Source: Dolomedes plantarius | Taxonomy: Eukaryota; Arthropoda; Arachnida; Araneae; Dolomedidae | Direction of reading: 5' to 3' | DNA: 64,000 bases | Assembly (NCBI GenBank): GCA_907164885.2 | Contig: OU015501.1 | Span: forward strand, 60,501,119-60,565,118 | Made by a program: the position numbers and the translations under genes | Notes under the pieces: generated by a model | The model's database searches: none | Seen by the model: only the letters and a program-made list of their open reading frames with translations | Told to the model about the DNA's origin: nothing | Part shown: piece by piece, positions 1-12,331 of the stretch | How positions within the stretch are numbered: the stretch's first letter is position 1 | Layout: each line of letters begins with the position of its first letter

Positions 1-2928
1 TTTTCTGACAGGCCACAAAATTTATTCCCGCTTATAATTAGAGTAGCATCAATGACTAAATTACAAAAGAATGTAAAATGTCTTTGTGCTTGATAAATTG
101 AAAACTTCGAGAGGCATTTGATTATGAGTATCTACCCGTATAAAAATTAATATTATTCACAAATATCTCCATAAAAATGTTTAATTTTGAAATGAAAATA
201 CTAATTTATCATAAATCAATAGGATAATTATATTTATATACATTGATTTGTATATTTTAAAACAAGAGTTATAACAGCTTTATGACACTAATATTCTTCT
301 TTAACTGTATTTTACTATACTCTTGCTATATCATACTTTCACTTAATTTTAAATTCTCCTCACATTCTATCATTTACACTATATTTTTCTTTAATTATTA
401 ATATATTTCAAACGTTAACTAAATCTCATTTTTCTGAAGAGTACCTTGAACAGAGAGTTCAATAAATGCTCGGGCTTTTTCAGGTCTAACTCACCTTGAG
501 TTTATACAATATATAAAAGTAAAGTAAGAATACAATCATTTCTCAGTAACCAAATTGAGCATTTGTGTTACATAATGTTCGAGCGCTCGCCCATTACGAC
601 CGTATCCCTCGTAATTTTCGAATCGTCTTGAAAAGCGTTCTTTCCACAACATGTCATTGTAGCTTCACTCCTAACAATTTAGCCCGCTCTAAAGGAAGGA
701 AGCAAAAGGTTTCTGACATTCCACAAAAACTTAATTTATTCTCGCTGAGTAGTAAGTTTGTGAAGGTTGCAATGGACACAGAAGAGAAAGGGAGAGAGAG
801 GCCTAAAGAGAGAGGAGATGTAACACCCCTTGAGGCGGTTTCATCCACTGCTTCACTTGGAAGAGTCAGTGAAGCGAAGAAGTGACGATGACCCCTTGCC
901 GTGGCTTCAGGGCAAGGCAGAGAGCATAAGAAAGGATAATGGCTAGTGTCACGTTCGTCCAAAACTACTGAAAAGGAGTGCCACAGAGAGATACTCACAT
1001 TCAGAGCAACTGAGCCACTTTTCATCACGTTCAAACTTAGGTAGCTTTCCAGAGGGCGTCAACCCGGGTGAGGAGTCAATTTTTGGTTATCACAGGTGTT
1101 AGGAGATGTTACGTTAGGGATTAGGTAGGATGTCTTGCTCTTCATCCGGCTCCTAGCTTAGAAAGTATTTTTAAAACATTAAAAACTTACCATCAAATAT
1201 AATATCTTTGAAATTCGTTTTTGCAACAATGTCACAGACATAAGGAGACAAGAACTAAATCTTGTTAATCCTTAAAAGATAAAAAAATAGAGAAAGAGTA
1301 TTATGAAATCCTGTGTTTTGTGTAATTTAAAACTTTATGAAATAGTAAAACATACAAAGGACCTGATTTTCTTGAAAAGACGTTATCTCTATGTATCAAG
1401 AAAACGTTATCACTTTGTATCAAGCAAAAGTGGCGTTAAATAAGGGTGGATAGCCATAATTGATTGATGAATGTCCATGTAATTAACATCCCAGAAATTC
1501 ATGAGTAAATCTTTCATTTAGAAATCTCTGAATTTTTAACAAAATGATTGTTTTATATTTTAACCTATTAAAATCTTCATCGAAATGACTTTAAAAATTA
1601 TATGAGAACGATATCGTCAAGTGATTTTAGCTACGTAATATACGTTTATCAGTGACTGGGCATAGCACCTATGTGGTTAAAATATAGGCCTTACAGACGG
1701 TCGGTTCGGTTTGATTTCTATCATACATCCTTTTAAATGAAAAAAAAGAATGAGTAAAGGGAATGAATTTAGAATGTTTCAAGGAGAAATTGAAAGAAAG
1801 AGTGCAAACTCAAACTTAGATTTGACAGTTGCACCTGCATAGGAGGATGTTCGCGAGATTCTCAAAATATCTCGTATAAAGATCGTAGGCAGGAATCCGG
1901 ATATAGCTGCCTTTAAGGGAAGAAAAACATAAAAGGAATTGAGCATAAAATTATGGGAAAAAATAGGAAGCATAGAATTTGTTATCCAGTACAGTATGCA
2001 CTTACTTTGAGGGCATTCACAGATACAAAGATATGTTGACTCCGTTATTATGGCAGCACTTAATAAGGGAATCAAATTACTCACTTTTGGAGGACAACTT
2101 ACAATTACCCATGCTTTTGCCAAGATATGCACAGAATTCAGTCAGTGGAAACTTGTTTGCTAACCACCATACTATGGGAATGACGTATCCATTTAAAGTA
2201 CTGCATATTTTTCTTACGAGCTTAAAACGTGTTCCTTAATATATATAGTGGCCAGTCCTAATATGTAAACAAATGTAAAAAATTGTCCAGTTTGTTAATC
2301 CAATCAACCGTTAAATTCCTAAATGTTTTAAAGAATGTACCTATTAATTATCAAATTTAAAGAGTCTGTTTTCCCCATATATTTTAGCATTAACAGCATT
2401 TGACTTTAAAAATTTCATTCACAGGAAGAAAAATCATTTGAAAAAGTTTCATTTAAAGGCTAAGCCCATATTCGTATTGGATAGAACTAGGTTGTAATTG
2501 ATAGTTGATCACTGTGAAAGATTGAAGTTGATCATTGTGAAGTTGATCACTGGGTGTGTCGCTAAAAATTACTCCTAATCCGGTACATACATTCGAATTT
2601 CAATATATAAGTGATAGATCCTGCTCTTTAATAGAAGAAGCTGATGTTCAAGATGTAAATAAATAGCTTTCCGACTGAGAAATATTCAAGACAGGAAAGA
2701 GCTGCGGAACGAGATTTTTTACAATCAAAGTGAGTCAATATATGAATATATTTGACATGTAAAGGCAGGAAGATTTATGAGTTGTAAATGATACCTTCGT
2801 TAGCCGTAAATAATTTAAAATTTATTTAAAAGTACATGATAAAAGTGGTAAATCTTAACAGAATGGACAGGAATGGCTGATTACTATATGAAATCGAAAC
2901 ACAAACTCTTTTGTGTATTATCAGTTAA
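1..2928. other. AT-rich non-coding DNA, no gene recognised
   Basis: No reading frame here resembles a known protein, and the short open frames overlap on both strands as expected by chance. A patch at about 565-1140 is richer in G and C than its surroundings, and its purine-rich part at 775-830 encodes only low-complexity Glu/Arg/Lys. That patch could be a decayed repeat or a transcribed non-coding piece, but I recognise nothing in it. The rest is A/T-rich sequence without clear repeats. Confidence 0.5.
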
Positions 2929-4080
2929 TGGGCCTTCAGCCTCGATTTTTAAAAATTTTCAATTTTTAACTCTATAAACAAAATTAAAATAATTTGTATT
3001 ATTTTTTACTACGTTGAAGACATAAAGATATTTTGACAGAATAGTGCTTTTTTTTCAAAAAAAAATATCTACCATTTTTCAAAATGCTCCATGTGCATTC
3101 AAAATCATTAAAAAGACTTAATTTTTTTAACATAAGTTTACTGTACATGTATGAACATAATTATGCAGTGATTTTTTTTTCATGAATCTAAAGCCATAAA
3201 TAATAATTTTTTTAATCTACCTTTTTTTTAAAGTTTTAACGTAGGATTACGTTCCTCCATAACAGTCCTCCGAAATGCGAAATTTCAGATGTCCTGCGTC
3301 GCGAGTTATAATTTTGGCAGCATGCCAAACCCAGTCTGTATCGCTTGGGCAAGCAGTAAACAGTTAAACAGAAAAGTACCAAAATGAGTCAAAATTTTGC
3401 CACACACACACACCTGTGACTGGGCAAGTTCGACTCATGCCTTTCATCCCTTGAGTGGGGTGATAAAATGAGGACCAAACATGCTTGGGAACTAACTCTT
3501 GGGGTCCCGCGTCAGGTTGACCACCTGACCGAGACATGCTGTACGGCACCCCAAGCCCACGGTCATGAAAGCGGAGATCGACACTGCAGCCTTGGTCCAC
3601 AGTGCTGAAAAGCAATTCGGACTGTTGTATCCTGAGTTATATATATATATTCATATTTACATAACACATACATGCATATATACATACTAAAGAGGTAAGC
3701 AACGATAAGTAATCCTACGTTAATAACCCGCGGTAGTTTCGTTAGAAGAGACTACGTGAATTATTTTTCTTTATTTCATGGTCTATAAATTTGAAATCTA
3801 TTTTTGGTTTCAAAGACTTATGCACAAGTTTGTGGAAAACGCTTTCAATAGCAATCTTGAAAAATAGGAAGAAATCAGAAGCAGAGTAATGCACATGGAG
3901 CATTTTGAAAAATTTCTAGCATTTTTCAAGAATTATTTGAAAATAGGGCTTATTCTTCCACAAAATACTTATTTGTGAATTCTAAGTGTCTTCAACGTAG
4001 TGGGAAAGAATATTATTTTTTCTCGTTTTGTATATGAGAGTAAAATATTGAATAATTCAAAAACGAGGTGGAAGGTCCCT
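2929..4080. repeat. Large imperfect fold-back (palindromic) repeat, probable non-autonomous element
   Basis: Two arms, about 2929-3250 and 3709-4080, are reverse complements of each other at several separated anchors in mirror order. These are ggccttc..cctcg (2930-2946) against its complement (4064-4079); actacgttgaagaca (3008-3022) against 3987-4001; a 26-base match at 3074-3099 against 3888-3913; and ttaacgtaggattac (3236-3250) against 3709-3723. The midpoints of the pairs all fall near 3480-3505, so this is one palindrome with small indels. The central 460 bases (3251-3708) are unique, richer in G and C, and include a short CA run. No transposase frame is present. I cannot assign a family; a MITE or Foldback-type element is the simplest reading. 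Confidence 0.7.
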
Positions 4081-7000
4081 TGTCCCCTTAAGATCTCGAA
4101 AGGCAGTCAAAGCAAGAATGGCTTCTCGATAGTTCTATGAAATACATTACCATGTCCGAACAAATGTAGTTATGTCAAGATACTTAGTTTGGAGGATGCA
4201 GATAAATTCTGCTTGTAAAATTCCATCTAACCGTATATGAAGGTTGGCTGTCATGGATCTGGAAAAATAAGAGCATTAAGCCTTTGGTTACTCCGAAGCA
4301 AAAATATAAATATGGATGTTCACCACACTAACACGCTTACTGGAAATCTAGCATAATTAGGTATTTCCAAACCAGTTATACTAATTAAAGAGAAAGAAAT
4401 CAGAAAATATCAAGATTGTGACTAGCATGGTTGAATGAGAAAAATGATAAATTAGACAAACTGGTCAAATTTAGTTCTCTAATATATCGATGGGGTTAGT
4501 TTTAACGCAACTGATAAAACAATGGACAAAGTCTTACTAAATAATGGAAGTTAATTTCCTTTGCAGTTTATAGGATTCCTCTGAAGCGAACTGATATGCA
4601 TCTGGGACGATACTTATGCAGAAATAAAAATTTTAATGCAATATGCAAATTTGAACACTAGACACGCCCATGGCACGTGTGCATTTCTAGCACTTAAAAA
4701 GGAGCTTCCTGCACAGAAGAAACGAGTTGGTTAGCTGCAGGGAATAGGACTTGTCTATGTTCCTGACTTATAACGTTGGGTGATTCGTTCACCTTTATTG
4801 ATTACTGCTTCTAGTCATTTATTTATTGTGTATCCAAAGTAGTGATTTTAATGTTTGGCTATAATAAACTAATAATGTTTTTATCTCTTAAATTATTTCA
4901 TTGCCATTACTGCACGCCTGGATACGTTTAAACCGGCCACACTTCACTTGACAAGTGGAGAAGGGACTAAACTTCTTATTTTCAAGCTTTCTACGTCAAC
5001 GTTGTTAATAACATAAATATTTAATCCAGGAGAATATTTAAGACAGATTCTCCCTCAGAGATAATCTTCGTACAAGGTGATGCCAAAATCAAGAAAATTA
5101 TTTGGTGATAAAAGTTTAATTCCACCTTGGTAATAAATAAATTTTAATATAATTAAGCCAAATATAATGACCAAAATAGCATATGAATAGATTTATGATT
5201 TGACTCAGAACTAATAGTGTAGTACAGAAAATCTTTTTGTCTTTGAGAATATTTACTCTTTGGAGACCTTTGAGCTAATTATCATTTTATGACCTCTTAG
5301 TATAACGTTTAAAGTATACTTCCACTGATAAATCTGTAAAATTATATGTATTTTGTCACTACAAGTGATCTGGTTCAAATAATGACAATAGATTATATGA
5401 AGAAAAAATAACAATGTTATGAAAATAGGTGAACACAAAAAGTAAGATTTTTCTACTTGTGTATTTTCTTGCATTTGGTTACCAAGATTCAAACCCTGGT
5501 CGTGGCTGAAATGGAACCCAAAACAGGGAAAATAACAGTAAAAAAAATTATTTGGTAGCATGCGATAAATATTGATTATGAAAATAAATATCATTGCCGA
5601 ATCACTGAATAAAAAATATAAAAAATTGAAAAATAAATGAAAAATACATATTCAGGCCAATATCCCGTATAATGGGTTTATAAAGAGGGGGAATATGGGA
5701 AGGAAGTCATTGAAAATAACTTCACACCACCGGGATAATTCTGTCAGTAGCCAACTGACCTCGAAATTTTTCTGTCTCACTTTGAATTCCGGTCCTGACA
5801 GATGGTCTCGTTACGCTTATTTAAAGTTTATTTTCTTATGTTATTTCTTTCTGTAGGTTAACTATATACTATTGACGCAGCCGGTATTCCAACATCTGAA
5901 ATATCCAAGTAATATGCGGAAGTCTTTTTCTTTCAATCACTTCTCCTGGGCAGTCTTAACAGATGTAAGTTAAACAAATTAATTACAAATAATTTCTTTA
6001 CTGTTATACCTGTTATTACAAAATTTTGTGATCTGATTTTTATTCTAAAAGAATTCATTGGTAAGATGTATGTACTGATCTATATATATGCAAGCAAAAT
6101 AAGGAACTATAAAAAGGACATGATAATTATTCTCAATCCTTATCCAACACGTATAATGCTTCCTTAAACTTCTTTTAAATGCAAATTGCAGAATAAATTT
6201 GGAATCAGTCAGAAACAGTTCATGTAAAAATAAAAAAGTTTTAAATCAGAGAATTTATTTCACTATCTTATGCATAACGATAGATCCCTTTATGTCACTT
6301 AAAGAAGTCCTGGTTAATAAAACTTGATATATTATTAATGCTAAAAAACAAACGGAAAATAAATCATATACAATAGTAGAATGGGATAACAATTATGGGA
6401 TCAAAACTGATTGATCACTGTGTCTTTACATCCGTTTATTACTACCTTCATCTCTATTTATTGTCAGCTGAAGTCTGTTATTTATTAAGGATTTGCTCCT
6501 CTCTATTTGTGTATGCAGTTTGAGTTGGACATTGTTATTATGTGTCGAAAGCTAAAGTTCAGAAGATAAGGTGTGTTTTTTAACAATCTCACTTGTTACC
6601 ACAGTCCTCTTTTTGATTTCAATCAATAATTCAACTTTCCTGCATAACGACAGCCTTAGTTTTAATTTTTTGGAAGGTTCTGAATGCCTTCTTCGTTGTC
6701 TTTTCTTCTCAAACCCAAAAGGCTGCATTTTCGTTCATGCAGACTCTTTCACCTGCTGGATAACTTCTATCGTGGCTTCGTGGACTTAATTAGCCCTCTT
6801 ATTTAAATAACCCTGGATGACACTTCACCTTTTTGAGGTATCAGTGAGGACGTTTCGAACCAACTGTTGATGTCCAACACCAAGATTGTGCTTCTAGAAC
6901 CTTAAATGATGGTTACGAGGATAGTTGATGTTTTATCATTTCCTGTGGCATCCATCAAACTGTCTGCTTACTCTTGTGCAAAACAAAGTGAAACGTGATA

Positions 7001-7578
7001 TATTAGACTACATTAATTTCTTCCTGTCATACAGTATTCAATTACAATCTAACTTCACACATAAGAGTTTCCGAATTCTTCTTTTTAATTCTTCCTAATG
7101 AGTAATTAAATGAGTCAGGCTGTTGCCAGATCTGATTACTTCTAATTCTTTGTGTACCTTACACTCAGTTATGGATACATTAAAACCGTTATTAACTTTA
7201 CCAGTCACTTGCTGCCCAGTTAAATGGTGGAAAAGATCGTACGGAATAATAGAATTCCCAGGCCTGCAGAAATGAGTTAAGACCTGAACACCCGAACCTA
7301 ATCCTTCTGATTAAAGAAATTAAGGTTATCTTTTCATTGATAAAGAATACTTCAAAATCGACGCATTCGAGAAATCATTGAACTCCAAAGTTTTGATTAT
7401 TGCAGTGTCCACTGAATTGCTTTGATAACTAACCATTTCTGAATTTCTGAAAATCTTGTGACTTTCTCTTAATTATAAAAATTTATATTTTTTATCATAT
7501 TTTTAAGCGGAGGCACTTCTTGTCAAACATTCGCTTACACTACGCCGTAGTTTACTGTCCATTCTATTGTGGGGGCAC
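4081..7578. other. Non-coding DNA with a possible LTR remnant
   Basis: No protein-coding gene is recognisable. The open frame at 5253-5594 on the minus strand is low-complexity Ile/Phe/Tyr-rich and has no family resemblance. The only structured part I can point to is the LTR-like stretch near 4632-4965, listed separately. Confidence 0.45.
4632..4965 (+). mobile_element. Possible solo LTR or LTR-plus-leader of a Gypsy-like retrotransposon
   Basis: Several LTR-like landmarks occur in the right order. A TATA-like cttaaaaagg at about 4695 is followed about 25 bases later by a purine-rich leader, and aataaa-like signals lie at 4862-4875. After the putative end (..accggccaca, about 4942) comes acttgacaagtggagaagg (4946-4964), which resembles the region just downstream of the 5' LTR in Gypsy elements, where a tRNA primer binds. 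No partner LTR and no pol coding sequence were found in the window. The identification is inference from sequence texture only. Confidence 0.25.
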
Positions 7579-7716
7579 CATATGGGCGGACAGCATTACC
7601 CCCTAGGAAGGGACGATACAAACGGAGGCATTTTTCGTGGCACGACGCTGGGATTCGATCCGAGCACCCTCAGCATTGAAAACCAGCGCGGCCGCCCACC
7701 ACTGGGCCGCCCATAT
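7579..7716 (-). repeat. tRNA-derived SINE-like module framed by short inverted repeats
   Basis: On the minus strand a Pol III B-box-like ggatcgaatcc (7651-7661) follows, at tRNA-like spacing, an A-box-like ggcccagtggtg (about 7698-7709). The preceding ctgagggtgctc is identical to the same part of the SINE at 22872, so both descend from a related tRNA head. The module is framed by catatgggcgg (7579-7589) and ccgcccatat (7707-7716), which are inverted relative to each other. It does not fold into a full cloverleaf and is not called as a functional tRNA. Confidence 0.5.
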
Positions 7717-10199
7717 AACGATTTATTTAATTCATGTCCACATACCGCACTTAAATTGTATTTTTCTTGTTTCCAAAGAGCAGAAAACTCCAAGTTTGGT
7801 GATGTTTGCTAATCTCCTAAGACTACCAAAAGTAACTAGCCAGGAAAATCCAACCCCTACAAAATCATGTCCTGGAGTAAAATCTTCTAAGTCATTCCCC
7901 TCCTCCACAGGGGGCTTGGGGTGCCTTGAGTGGATGGCGGATCTCTACCGTCCATCCGGCATCCTCGGGCCCTACACCAATGAAAAATGTCACGGAACTT
8001 GGGAAATTAACCCTCGGCTGCGTATTCAGGTATTGCTACGTAGCGACTGGTCTTCGGGTGATTCATTGGCCAATACGCGAAAGCGGAGGGGGCCAAGGTG
8101 TCAAACGACTTCCCCTCCCCCACAATTCGATTTATAAAACAGTGAGTTGGGATGTAAGTTACAGTCAATTAAGTTGATGAGCAACACGAGTTTGTTTGGG
8201 TATTACACAGACACGATTTCACAGACATACTCTGCGAAATTTAAGTCTGGCACATTGCATAAATATTCCTAAAGTTATGTACATTTTTATTCTCTGAAAC
8301 CCATGAACAGTTAAAAAGTTGTCCGGTACCACAAGAGTTCTGTTTTTATTCTAAATTAAAGCAAGCATATCATGAGATAACAACAAAAAATGACCCACTT
8401 TAACTGATTTCGATGTCTGTATGACTCTAAGTCCCATACCCGGTCTACCTCCAAAAAAAAAAAATAATAATAATTAAAAGTTGCCTTATTAGCTTTGTGT
8501 TTCGGTTACTTTAATTAAAGGAAGAAATGAAATGCACATTAATGAATACAAGCGCCATAAAACCGCAAAGTCAAATATTTGATCCAAAGTAATGAAAAAG
8601 GGAGACACTTATGTAAGGAAACTATCAATTATATATTAATTGGAATCTTGAAGATTGCACACATACCCCAAAAATAGAAAATTATTTTTATTATAAGCGG
8701 CTAAAAATACATTATCGACTATATCAAAAAGAAATAAATATAATGTTGGATTAATAGACTATTCATTTCAGTTGCATAGTTTACTTTTATGCCAAGAGAA
8801 TCCTAAAAATGCCATAGCTATGAGTTATTTGACAAAATTGGGCAATTATACAGAATTATTTTTATTTTTCGTTTTTTAAGCCGTACGTGGGATGAAACTG
8901 AATTTAGCTGTTGAGAAATAGAAAGTGACCTAATGACCTCTCGTTTAGTGACATCGAAATCTAGAATAATCTTAACGAAACACTGCAATTAAGGCTTCAG
9001 TGAAAAATGAAGAGGATTACAGCTTTTCCTCAGAAGTCTAAATTTTTGTTTATATTTACGTCTCAGTGTTGTCGTTTTTTCTTAATTATATTTGAGTATT
9101 TCTTTTTACATATTATTTTTGATTTTATAATAAAAGTTTATTAATATCAGTATAAAACATTTATTTCGATTTCCAAGACTATGAGTCCTACCCGGGTGTT
9201 CAAACCTCAAATTGGTTTTCTGTCAACTGAACTATACCGGTGATGTGAAGAAGTTTTAATTTAAATGGTTTCGATCAGATATGGTTTCTTTTGATATTTT
9301 AGGTTTTCCCACTAAGTTCCCATTTTAAAGAAATTATGTTCTAACTTTTAAAAAAAAGATCATAAAGTATGTTCCCACAGTGCTAAAAAGTAAAATGCTT
9401 TTATAAAAAAAGTTTGTAATTTAAAAAAATTATTAAAAAAATTTTAATGAGTCATTCATAGAAAAATGAACTAACTTCAGTGTAATAACTTTTAACTTTC
9501 ATGTTTCTTCTTTGCTACTTTTAGTGATGTATTCTTAAATCTTCTTTATAATCTCTCCATGATCTCTAATATTCAAATAAAAGCTTCTTTCTTGGATATT
9601 AAAAACAATTTAGGGGTTGTTTTTTTAGATTATCTATTGCATAGAACTACTATAAAAAGTTATGATGGTGTATCGATGAAGATATAACCACCTGATATAG
9701 TAACGATGGGTTCAACTAGAAACCATTAAAGATTTCTGCTGGTTCTAGCGGCAGAATTCCGTTCTACTAGCCCACTTCAAATCTTTTTATTTATGGAGTA
9801 GAGTAAAATGAAGTGAACGCATGTAGCATACTAAATTATGATCATATATCATGAAAATTTCTACTTGCGCTCAGAGAAAGCAGTCATCAGTGCGTCCAAT
9901 AGCCAAATAATACAACTGTCGGGTAATCATACTGTTTCTTTGATCAGATGGTTGGGATTGTCGTATACTCACTTCAGTTATAAAGCCAGGGAATTGGAAA
10001 ACCTTACTAATTTTTATAATTAACAGTGAAATAAACAGGCTCGGTTCAAATAGCTAAAGTTTCTTTTCTGCTCCTGGTGCTGGAAATTCCACATTTCGTA
10101 GTTTTCCTGTTGTGGAATGGAAATACTCCAAGGGTGCTATTGCTTGACTTGGCATATTGTATAGCGCTCTCTAAGTAATAATGAGTTTATCATTATTTG

Positions 10200-10202
<3 letters not shown>
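7717..10202. other. Non-coding DNA, partly G/C-rich, no gene recognised
   Basis: The stretch 7830-8120 is G/C-rich and open in more than one plus-strand frame (7637-8137), but the product has no recognisable domain and the overlapping frames argue against coding. It may be a tail or neighbour of the SINE-like module. From 8180 to 10200 the sequence is A/T-rich with an (AAT) run near 8460-8475 and nothing else identifiable. Confidence 0.45.
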
Positions 10203-10298
<96 letters not shown>

Positions 10299-10312
10299 CA
10301 TATATACATATA
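10203..10312. repeat. (TA)n microsatellite abutting a transposon end
   Basis: About 110 bases of TA dinucleotides with a few TACA interruptions run directly into the left terminal repeat of the Tc1-like element at 10313. The 79-residue open frame here, with its Ile-Tyr repeats, is an artefact of the dinucleotide run. Confidence 0.95.
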
Positions 10313-11581
10313 CAGGGGGTTATCAAAATAATGGAAACACCTATCAATATTAGTGCTGTTTATGAATGTGCTTCGTATGCCTTAAAAAACAAGTCTGGCC
10401 AATGGTATTTTTTTATATAATATAGTGTATGTATTATTCCACTCTCAGGTAGCAGTAATGAAGCTAAGAGCATCATGCTTTTTGGGGGCCAGTGTAAAAT
10501 GTCAAACCTTGCAGACCTTGTGAAAAGGGCAAATTGTTGGAGCTCGTTTAAATTGGAGTATCTGTTACTGAAATTTCCAGGCTAATGGGTGTTTTTCGAG
10601 CTATGGTATCCAAAGTCATGATAGCATACAGAGTGCACGGAAAAAAAATCCTTTGCCAAACAGAAAAGTGGACGAAAGGGAGAGCTGAGTGAAAGAGACG
10701 AACGAGGTATTGAAGCGGATTGTGACACGAAAAAAGAAAACAACTGCAACCAAAATGACCGAAGAGCTCAATCAGCATCTGCATGTTCTGGTATCAACCA
10801 TTAGAGGTAGAAGGGAATTTCACAAACAAAACATTTACGGAAGAGTAGTTATTCCCAAGCCACTTGTAATAGATGCCAATAGAAAATATCGTCCACAATG
10901 GTGCCACAAGCGCAAATCCTGGTCGAGTGATATGTCGAAAAACAGCATTTGGTCCGACGAATCATTGTTCACATTGTTCCTCGCAACAGGACGTGCGTAT
11001 GTCTTGAGAACACCTACACAAGCGTAAGATTTTGGCTATCTCATCTCAACTGTCAATCATGGAGGTAGATCTATCAGGGTTTGAGATGGGATCTCATGGT
11101 TTTCTTCAGACCCTATTGTAACCCTAAAAGGGACATTGAATGAGAAGGATGATGTCGAAATTTTAGCTCACTAGTACATCCTATGGTGCAAAAATTGCTT
11201 TTTGCAGGTGATGGCGTTCTCCGGTATGACGATCCCCCTATACATACAGCTAAATCTATCAAGTATTGGTTTGAAGAGCACAAATAAGAAGTCAAATATC
11301 TTATCTTGCCCTGTACAATCCCCCCGACTATAAATCATCCAATCACTGATCAGTATAAGCGGATAGATAAAGGTATCGACATCCACCACAGCATCTCTAC
11401 AGGAACTTTCATGATTTTTCCCTGAAGAATGGTATAATATATTCTTAACCACTATATATGACTTGTATAATCCAATTCCAAGGTGAATCAGGTGGTATTA
11501 TATGACAAAGGTGATCCTGCCCCGTATTAATAAAGGTTTTCATGATGTTTCTTAGTGTTTAATTATTTTGATAACCACTTG
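10313..11581 (+). mobile_element. Tc1-like DNA transposon, inactive (copy A)
   Basis: The element starts with caggggg.ttatcaaaataatgg and ends with the inverted version, ttattttgataaccacttg. TA lies on both sides (10311-10312 and 11582-11583). Its length, 1269 bases, is normal for a Tc1-like element. It is the same family as the element at 42246-43501, with near-identical termini and body. Isolated termini of this kind also occur at 34117. The transposase inside is a pseudogene. Confidence 0.88.
10499..11530 (+). pseudogene. Tc1-like transposase pseudogene (copy A)
   Basis: This is a decayed cut-and-paste transposase of the Tc1 group. Recognisable pieces include the N-terminal helix-turn-helix region (..SRLMGVFRAMVSKVM.. 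in frame around 10570-10620) and the catalytic-domain block around the first Asp (IWSDESLFTLF, 10950-10980). These are followed by the GRAYVLRTP block and, after frameshifts, a C-terminus reading AKGDPAPY in related copies. Several frameshifts and stops separate the blocks: for example, the frame beginning at 10689 stops at 11027. The length matches the family's roughly 340 codons. It cannot encode an active protein. Confidence 0.8.
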
Positions 11582-11583
11582 TA

Positions 11584-12329
11584 TGTAAATATATTCTTCA
11601 ATTATAGAACCTCATTGTTACTTTTTATGGAAAGTCATTAAAAGTCATCATTTGCTTAATTTTTTTTAAGCAGAAAAACTTTAATACGGATACATTTTGC
11701 TTAAAAATTAAGTCGATTCATCCGTTAGAATCAATCTTCTCTATCTTCTAACTGTAAAGTATATTAATTTGAAAAAGAAAAAAATAACTGCTGCAAAGTC
11801 TACTCCATATATTCTAAATTGCAACTACTGAGTCACAAGAACATCTGGCGCACCTTGTCGCCACACCTATAAGTAAGAGGCACAGAGAGAAGTAATCATA
11901 AATTTTCTCCGCTAAGGAATGAACGCTGATTGCAGCATCCCATGTGTGACTTTATGTTGCGACTGATTGATCGAATTTCCTTATTTCCTAAATGAACGTT
12001 TCTTTATTTGATACTTGTGCGTATAGCTCACTGGCCTCGTCCTTAATTACCTGCTCATTTTTCTTTGATCATTCTCCGTGATTTTAGTACTATTCTACTT
12101 TTGTCACCCAGCTATTTTCATAGTATTCGAGAAAGTCTAGATTTTGGTTTAGACGGGTACAGATACTTCATCTCTATGCATCGTATATGCTATTTTGAGT
12201 ATATTCTATATCGTGTCACTGAAATTTAAATATAGTCTCAAAAACCATGTCGTAGCATATATAAGAACACATAAACATAAATTATTTTTTGAATAAAACT
12301 AACCAATTAATTTCTTCTGTGTGTAGATA
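11584..12329. other. Non-coding spacer between two transposons
   Basis: About 750 bases of A/T-rich sequence with no coding frame, repeat or RNA structure that I can identify. Confidence 0.5.
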
Positions 12330-12331
12330 TA

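Noticed and set aside
1630..1720. Possible tRNA-like stretch with ggttcggtttgat
   Set aside because: There is no A box at proper spacing and no T-arm pairing; the B-box resemblance is weak.
3364..3615. 83-residue frame in the core of the fold-back repeat
   Set aside because: There is no family resemblance, and the CA-repeat codons suggest chance.
7637..8137. 166-residue plus-strand open frame in a G/C-rich stretch
   Set aside because: It overlaps another open frame, begins inside a SINE-like module on the other strand and shows no domain; more likely repeat-derived than coding.
10181..10420. 79-residue open frame with Ile-Tyr repeats
   Set aside because: It is the translation of a TA dinucleotide microsatellite.
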